Shown here piece by piece: positions 59,601-64,000 of a stretch of DNA of 64,000 nt. The position numbers and the translations under genes were made by a program. The stretch's first letter is position 1, and every line of letters begins with the position of its first letter. The notes beneath the pieces are model-generated. The model made no database searches, had not been told where the DNA came from, and saw only the letters and a program-made list of their open reading frames with translations. The DNA is from Anaspis maculata (Eukaryota > Arthropoda > Insecta > Coleoptera > Scraptiidae): contig OX421963.1 of the NCBI GenBank assembly GCA_949128115.1, positions 37,555,979 to 37,619,978 of the forward strand, given 5' to 3'.

Positions 59601-62600
59601 TGCATTTCTTCCAGCCGTCCCACGGCCAGAGCTTTGTTCTTTTGAAAAGTGGCCAAGCCAACTTTACCAAAGTGAGTTGGCTGGACTTCACCGAAACCCT
59701 GTTTCAAATCGTCCCAATTGGGTCCTATATGAGGCTGAGGAATTGCCATTTTTGAACTTGAGGGATTCAATACACCATGTGTGTGTTCGCCTGTACCAAT
59801 AGCTTTCTTCCATGACTCCTGTATCTTGAACTTGGTCAGCTGCGCCCCGTTCACCTCAGTGTCCCGCACCTTGCTCACTACCATTCTCGACAACGCCGCC
59901 ATTTCCCTACGGTGCATTTCGCTCAGAGCCTTGTCTTTTTCAAACAGTAGTTTGCCACGATCCGGAAGGTTGGCAATATTGATCGATTCTATGGTCCTCT
60001 GAAAAAATAAAAGTCAATTGAATAGAGAACATCTCGACAACACAACGTTAAATGTCATACTCTAGCTTGAGCCATTTGCATAGCTATCGATCGGACTTTT
60101 ATTTCTTGTTTGTGGTAAGTAATACTGTCGACATACAACACAGAGTTTTGCGGTGCTGCCGCTGCTTGGACTGGAACGCTTCGTGGTGCTGCAGTTCCTT
60201 GGACTGGAAAGCTTTGCGGTGCTGCAGCTGTTTGGACTGGCAAGCTTTGAGGAGGTTTTGAAGTCGCCTGAGGTGCAGGCAAAGGCTTTTGGGGAGTTGA
60301 AGACCATGCGCCGGTGCTGAATGATGGCTCTACAACCTCATCGTCGCTACTCAACTCAATTACTTCTTCATCTTCATCGTCCGATTCAATCACAGGACGC
60401 ACTGATCGTGGTGTGATCATGGAAACGTCCATCGTGGTTCCCAAAGGTTTCCTTTGAGGTGTTCCAACAGATTGCATTGATACGTCATCTATTTTAGAAA
60501 AAGCTGATGGTTTAGGGCCAGGAGTGGCTTCATGACTGACGATCGGAGATGCTTCGATCTCATCATCAGATCCTTCAATCACGTCTTCATCATCTGTGAA
60601 ATCTGAAATATTCAAAACAAGTGGTCAAAGATTGAAGTGGCCCACCCAAAAATTTTAATGAAGTTCAAAATGCCTCAGTTATTGAAGAAATAGGAATAAT
60701 TCAAAAGTATTTGTTTTCAGTAATAGTTGCGTTCATTATCTATTACATGCTAGGTACCAAGTTTCGTTCAGATCTTCCGTATCTGAAATACAGGGCATCG
60801 CGTAAGGTCCTGAAAAAACTTCAAAGTTTGGATGGCTCCCAATTCTGAAAAAATTAATTAATCAGATTTAATTAGAGATTGCATCTCTGGCAGCAATCTC
60901 TAGCAGAGATTGTTTTCGTACAAAACTCAACTTTTGACGTCATCACTAATTGAGCGCATTTAAAAAGATGATCGGAAAATGGAAAAACCGTTTCGAGATA
61001 TGAGTGTTCCAACTTCCCTGAACCAAATTAAAAAAATCTATTTTTTTCAGAATTATTGGGAGTCATCCAAACTTTAAAGTTTTTTCCGGACCTTACGCGA
61101 CGCCCTGTATTTCAAATACGGAGGATCTGAACAAAATTCGGTATCTAGCCTGTGACAGGCAATGAACGCAGCCATTAGGGAAAACAAAAACTTTTGAATT
61201 AATCCCATTTCTTCGGGAGCTAAGGCATTTTGAACTTCAATACAATTTTTGGGTGGGTCACGACCACTTTAGTAGGTAATTTGAATTAAACAAAAAATTC
61301 CTCGCAACCATATAGCTCTCGCAACTGACGAAAAATTAGCAAAACGGCTTTTCAAAAGTTTTCAACTTCAACATAAATAAACGCGGTTTCATGTGTGCAG
61401 ACCAAAGTTTTTCGGTACAGGTACCTACTATACAGGGCCGTGAATTTTTCCAAGTTGTAAGTTGCACAGTTTTTGTGACCATCTTGAATATCTAAAGAAG
61501 ACACTGATCACTGGTTGATGAAAGCACATGGCATGGCATCATGAAGTCAATAATAGTGCCTTTTGTTTTTTGAAATCTTTGTGTGTTTTCGACTGTCCAT
61601 TTTTTCGTTCTCTATAAAAAATCGGTTGTGTCACCCCGAAAGTTTCCCGGCTAGTATCCAGGAACCTATGGAAATTTTTCAAACGTCTCTTCAGGTGGGA
61701 AGTTGAAATTAGAGAGAAATATTGGAAATAATTTGCAGGATATTGAAAATTTAGTCAGGAAAATTTTCCGGGAAAACCTCAATTTTTTTCCAAATCTTAT
61801 TGTAAGAATTGCCAATAATTAAGGCTTCACTTGAGGTTCCATCATCGAAGCCCGGTCTCGATAACCCAGGCTGGTTTTACATTTTCAACAGGAAAACTTC
61901 TGGGAAATTGAAAAAAAAAGTTGAAAGATGTTCAAGAACCAGTTACCTGTACATCCTTTTCGTTTTAAGGCCATCTTAGCGCAAGCGTCAGCAGGGTGGT
62001 ACAAATTCTGACAGACAACAGTTAACGGCGAAACAACAGAGAAATTTTAGCTGTGTTTTGACACATGTTTTCAAGGTTATGCCATTTCAGAACGCGATTT
62101 GCTTAGAAAAGCAGCTTTCTTATTGATCCTGCACTGCAGAAGGACCTTACATGGTAATTTCATGCTCTAACAAGCCCAACTGGAAAACAAATTTTCAACA
62201 CATCTACTGTTCCAAATGTTCGTATCAATATTTTCGTAGGAGTCAAACAGTAATCAAAGTTGAAGCTCGTAATAGAAAATATTGGCAATATTTTTGTACT
62301 TTTTAGGAGCGGCACATATCGGCATTTTGCTAGGTAATTGGCAGTTACCGCTAGAGACAACCAGATATACCCAGGGTAGTGCAATCCTTCCATTAACATC
62401 TCCAGAGTGTTGTAAGTGGTCATATCATATCGCAGAGAAGGTCGTTTGTCATTTGCAAAATCATTGCCTATGTTTATACGTTTTGAGGTTTATATCGGAT
62501 GTGAATAGTAAAATATGGTGGATGAATATAAATGGAACAAAAAATCGAGGAACTAGCTTTGTTGGTGGTGGGGATAATGATGGAACAACATAATTATGAC

Positions 62601-63815
62601 GAAATTACAAAATCACGCCAAAAGTCACCCAACGCAACGGTCACTACACTACAATCTGAACCGGCGCGTATGAGCATTTCGTTCCGACAGCAAGTCGTTC
62701 TTAATTATGAAAAAAATACTGCAATTTTGTAATGCTAGCGTTTTTTTTTTAATATAGAGTACTTTGATAATCCATGTTCTATCAACAAATACATAAAAAA
62801 GTTTTGCACCTAACATCGCTATCAATCACTTTCGCATATGTTCTAGTCGAATTTGTACCAACCTGGTCGAATATTCAATTACGCGCCGGGAATCTTACTC
62901 ATTTGACAAACGAACGCAAGCGCACTGTAGTAGGAAATTGGCCAATTCTTCAAAAGCATCTGCCTGGTGACAACTCCAGGAACAACTTGACCCATTTAGC
63001 CCTGGACTAGAAATGATTGTGATTGCGGATCTTTTCATTAAAAGTTCTTTGGGTTGCTCTATACTAACTAAAGCTGAAACTTCTCTTTGAAAAACCATCA
63101 CCTGTTTCCTGTTTTCCATTTTTTCAAAGTTTGAGGAAGTTTTGTTTAGGAATGACAACTGGTAGAGAGAACTGATTTGTTACACAGACCTCGTTGCAGC
63201 CAAGAATTTAATCATGAAATAGCTACGTAATTGGGGATTTTCTCAAGTGAATTTTATTTAACACAGTGAAAAATAAATAACGTAGTTTTACAGAAGATTA
63301 TGGAAACTTTTAGGTTCATAACAGCTTGTTGTAAGGATTATCTGTGATCAATCAACCAGCACTGACCTATTCACCAGAGAAAATCCCCAATCAGCTATTT
63401 CATTGTTAAATTCCTTGGTGCAACCTGGGATGAGTTTACCTAATCAGACGAGCTAAGTGTACGTGCCACCACTCATGTCTTATGTACCAGAGAGGTACGT
63501 ACCATGAAGGCTCTTATTACAACTACCCCTAGGCTAGGTGAAACTCAACAAAATCACAAAGGTCCAAGTGAATTCACTGGAATTAGCTTCTTGTGAAATG
63601 TCCTATGTATGGAAGAAGCGTTCCGCTAATTTTGTTATGCAGTTCGGCCCCCTTCACTTACCATTTTCAAAGGACAACATTGGAGCAGTGTCATCTGAAA
63701 GAAGTGTTCATGAATAAGAATAAGTAACACACAACATGAGCATGGGAAAAATAAACACAAGACCTGATTTCTAATGGGCAAAATAAGATTAGAACGTACC
63801 TCTGGAGCTATCCAT
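50077..63815 (-). CDS. TTF2: Transcription termination factor 2 (lodestar), SNF2-family ATPase
   Basis: Ten exons on the minus strand: 63815-63800, 63694-63662, 60602-60061, 59998-59570, 56992-56592, 54863-54593, 52747-52456, 51190-51051, 50908-50672, 50616-50077. All junctions are GT-AG, phases agree, and the sum is 2,901 nt, giving 966 residues plus stop. TTF2 uses ATP to release RNA polymerase II and its transcript, including at mitosis. The first 200 residues are acidic and low in complexity. The SNF2 core runs from about 341: KHQKRALAWLAWRE, Walker A GLGKT (382-386), DEGH (509-512), TGTPVHN, then GGVGLNL (864-870) and QAQDRVYRMGQ (890-900). The end APPPPPPSGL is unusual. Human and fly proteins are somewhat longer (over 1,000 residues). 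No N-terminal zinc finger is seen. Convergent with the lectin gene. Confidence 0.95.
50617..50671 (-). other. TTF2 intron 9, only 55 nt
   Basis: Begins GTGAGAG and ends TTTTTTGCAG, phase 0. Removing it joins SARRSSK to LRKVIDVL, which matches the family alignment. Reading through would extend the upstream frame by only about 24 residues before a stop, so splicing is needed. Confidence 0.9.
50672..50908 (-). CDS. TTF2: TTF2 exon 9: acidic linker between helicase lobes
   Basis: Residues 709-787. It starts MLDGDEDLGIDDDDSG, continues through a variable linker, and ends in SNPVFDSARRSSK, where SNPVFD is shared with vertebrate TTF2. The first Met is not a start: the frame continues from exon 8. 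Confidence 0.94.
51051..51190 (-). CDS. TTF2: TTF2 exon 8: RLRQVCVHPSL segment
   Basis: Acceptor TTCTCTTGCAG, donor GTGAATG. It reads from KDPNCEYSK to LLLRLRQVCVHPSLITQ; the LRLRQ-C-HP phrase is a SNF2-family hallmark between the two lobes. Confidence 0.94.
51228..52430. mobile_element. Foldback element inside TTF2 intron 7
   Basis: ATATAAACTGCTGGACAACG faces CGTTGTCCAGCAGTTTATAT with one inserted base. Further facing blocks are GTTGTCGGTATCGGAAAAAT, GGGGGTACGATGAAGTCG, GAGATAAGACACCACACTT and TCCAATCC. Arms are about 450 bp. The right half contains a nested MITE at 51,890-52,014. No frame of interest. Confidence 0.85.
51890..52014. mobile_element. MITE nested in the intron 7 foldback
   Basis: CTATTCTTGAAACGGGGAAC faces GTTCCCCGTTTCAAGAATAA; the whole is about 125 bp. 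GTTGCTAGGCAAG and CTTGCATAGCAAC also pair. It occupies what would otherwise be the loop or inner arm of the surrounding foldback. Confidence 0.7.
52456..52747 (-). CDS. TTF2: TTF2 exon 7: end of N-terminal helicase lobe
   Basis: Acceptor CTTTTTGCAG, donor GTAAGTG, ends phase 1. It carries SLMLRRTKAELMEKG, the conserved LRRTK motif, followed by the KTFETIEINFDKVEQDVYQK segment. Confidence 0.95.
52748..54592 (-). other. TTF2 intron 6
   Basis: 1.85 kb, AT-rich. It contains a MITE at 54,217-54,484. No exon-like block with helicase similarity was seen, and the flanking exons join in frame without one. Confidence 0.8.
54217..54484. mobile_element. Palindromic MITE, about 268 bp, in TTF2 intron 6
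   Basis: GCAATATCGAGGGCTTTACG faces CGTGAAGCCCTCGATATGC. The arms (GGCAGTACCTCGTAACTGAA, TGGAACTTTTTACAGGAG and their partners) are nearly identical for about 125 bp, so this copy is fairly young. Confidence 0.75.
54593..54863 (-). CDS. TTF2: TTF2 exon 6: DEGH motif
   Basis: Acceptor AAAATTACAG, donor GTAAGTACG. It reads TLSQYDIVVTTYQ, the Walker B box LDEGHVIRN and motif III LTGTPVHNKELDMYALLKFL. The box is DEGH rather than DEAH. Confidence 0.95.
54864..56591 (-). other. TTF2 intron 5
   Basis: 1.7 kb, AT-rich. TTACAGGGTGATTCAAAAGTG near 56,072 resembles a transposon end without a partner. Nothing else recognised. Confidence 0.75.
56592..56992 (-). CDS. TTF2: TTF2 exon 5: Walker A and motif Ia
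   Basis: Begins DLSDDPEELKVTLMKHQKRA after an acceptor TTTGAAAG with a poor pyrimidine tract, and ends phase 2 before GTAAGT. It carries GGILADDMGLGKTLTMIALV and LVVCPASLISQWEKEV. An acidic insert DEEEAEEASDDEE separates them. Confidence 0.96.
56993..59569 (-). other. TTF2 intron 4
   Basis: 2.6 kb. It contains a foldback element at 58,572-59,230. TAGAGTGTTTCAGTGATGG near 57,186 resembles a transposon end; a G-run lies near 57,662. No exon seen. Confidence 0.75.
58572..59230. mobile_element. Foldback element in TTF2 intron 4
   Basis: The AACTTTGACCCTATCAAG region faces TTGATAGGCCTAAATTCGG; stronger facing blocks are AAGCTGACTTGATCATAAAA, CATGCCTCTCAAACGCTCAA and TCAAAGTTTGAC. Arms of about 300 bp meet near 58,905. 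Confidence 0.75.
59570..59998 (-). CDS. TTF2: TTF2 exon 4
   Basis: 143 codons, phase 0 at both ends, acceptor TATTTTTTCAG, donor GTATTTAC. It starts RTIESINIANLPDRGKLL and contains charged helical sequence and FGKVGLATFQKNKALAV, ending CPTEK just before the helicase core. Likely a helical region preceding the ATPase; no catalytic motif. Confidence 0.92.
60061..60602 (-). CDS. TTF2: TTF2 exon 3: acidic, low-complexity N-terminus
   Basis: Acceptor AATATTTCAG, donor GTATGAC. It encodes acidic blocks (DFTDDEDVIEGSDDEIE, ESDDEDEEVIELSSDDEVVE) and a threefold 11-residue repeat, SLPVQTAAAPQ, SFPVQGTAAPR, SVPVQAAAAPQ, at about residues 135-167. It ends VRSIAMQMAQAR. Probably disordered. Confidence 0.9.
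60618..61270. mobile_element. Foldback element in TTF2 intron 2
   Basis: AAGTGGTC at the left and GACCACTT at the right, then GTGGCCCACCCAAAAATT facing AATTTTTGGGTGGGTC, TTCAAAATGCC facing GGCATTTTGAA, and TACAGGGCATCGCGTAAGG facing CCTTACGCGACGCCCTGTA. The loop is near 60,870-61,040. Confidence 0.8.
63200..63418. mobile_element. MITE in TTF2 intron 2, about 219 bp
   Basis: CCAAGAATTTAATCATGAAA faces TTTCATTGTTAAATTCCTTGG, and ATTGGGGATTTTCTC faces GAGAAAATCCCCAAT. Arms are about 45 bp. Confidence 0.65.
63662..63694 (-). CDS. TTF2: TTF2 exon 2, 33 nt
   Basis: Acceptor TTCTTTCAG, donor GTAAGTGAAG, phase 1-1. It encodes the short acidic stretch DDTAPMLSFEN. Too short to be seen as an open frame; found from splice sites and phase. 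Confidence 0.7.
63800..63815 (-). CDS. TTF2: TTF2 exon 1: start codon and five residues
   Basis: ATG GAT AGC TCC AGA G followed by donor GTACGT, ending phase 1, which fits exon 2. The context before the ATG (ACAATT) is acceptable. It is the only start that keeps the frame with exons 2 and 3; a longer upstream start was not seen in frame. Confidence 0.65.
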
Positions 63816-64000
63816 AATTGTTAATTTTTTCAAGATAACCAAAGACAAAATTACGAACAAAATTAATTATAAATCTGCAGCCCGTTCTGCCGTTGTTGAT
63901 CGTTGCAGCAAATTTTTGACCGATTGAATGTTTGACAGAATAACAATGACAGCACGGCACGCGACGACACTTGACAGTATTCTCTGCTTGACAGTGCAAG
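63816..64000 (-). promoter_or_regulatory. TTF2 5' UTR and promoter-proximal region
   Basis: Upstream of the start codon. Between 63,932 and 63,994 the plus strand has three TTGACAG words and one ATGACAG. No TATA box was identified. The transcription start cannot be placed. Confidence 0.4.

Larger units (their letters stand above)
60603..63661 (-). other. TTF2 intron 2
   Basis: 3.1 kb. It contains a foldback element at 60,618-61,270 and a MITE at 63,200-63,418. No further exon is needed: exon 2 and exon 3 join in frame. Confidence 0.75.

Overview
The window is animal, almost certainly insect, nuclear DNA. It is AT-rich, genes are split by GT-AG introns of 55 nt to more than 5 kb, and transposons of insect type fill most of it. 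The order cannot be fixed from the sequence alone; a hemipteran or lepidopteran is plausible. No bacterial-type gene, rRNA, tRNA or CRISPR array was seen.

Layout. 1-2840: part of one foldback element, a complete 2.2 kb foldback element, and a small TA-flanked MITE. 3148-10654: a complete BEL/Pao LTR retrotransposon with LTRs that look identical, a 5-bp target duplication and an unbroken gag-pol frame. 10.7-32.6 kb: no gene recognised; several long inverted-repeat (foldback) elements, MITEs, one possible LINE tail and one orphan exon candidate. 32,663-34,747: a Foldback/MULE-like element with short-repeat arms, a core of about 14 units of a roughly 88-bp minisatellite, and a 9-bp target duplication. 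37,383-46,813 (+): most of a gene for a membrane receptor with an F-type lectin/F5-8C-like domain, a C-type lectin domain, three sushi domains, one membrane span and a basic His-rich tail; its 5' exon(s) were not found. 48,267-49,637: a PIF/Harbinger-like element with a TAA duplication that contains a LINE fragment. 50,077-63,815 (-): a complete ten-exon gene for transcription termination factor 2 (Drosophila lodestar), 966 residues, reconstructed with one continuous reading frame.

The two host genes converge (tail to tail) and have no evident functional link. TTF2 is a nuclear SWI/SNF-family ATPase that releases transcripts and RNA polymerase II; the lectin/sushi protein is a predicted surface adhesion or recognition protein. 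Their introns carry many palindromic elements. The main theme of the window is the density of long hairpin-forming elements: about ten with arms of 0.2-1 kb, some nested, two of them related and side by side, and one filling nearly all of a TTF2 intron.
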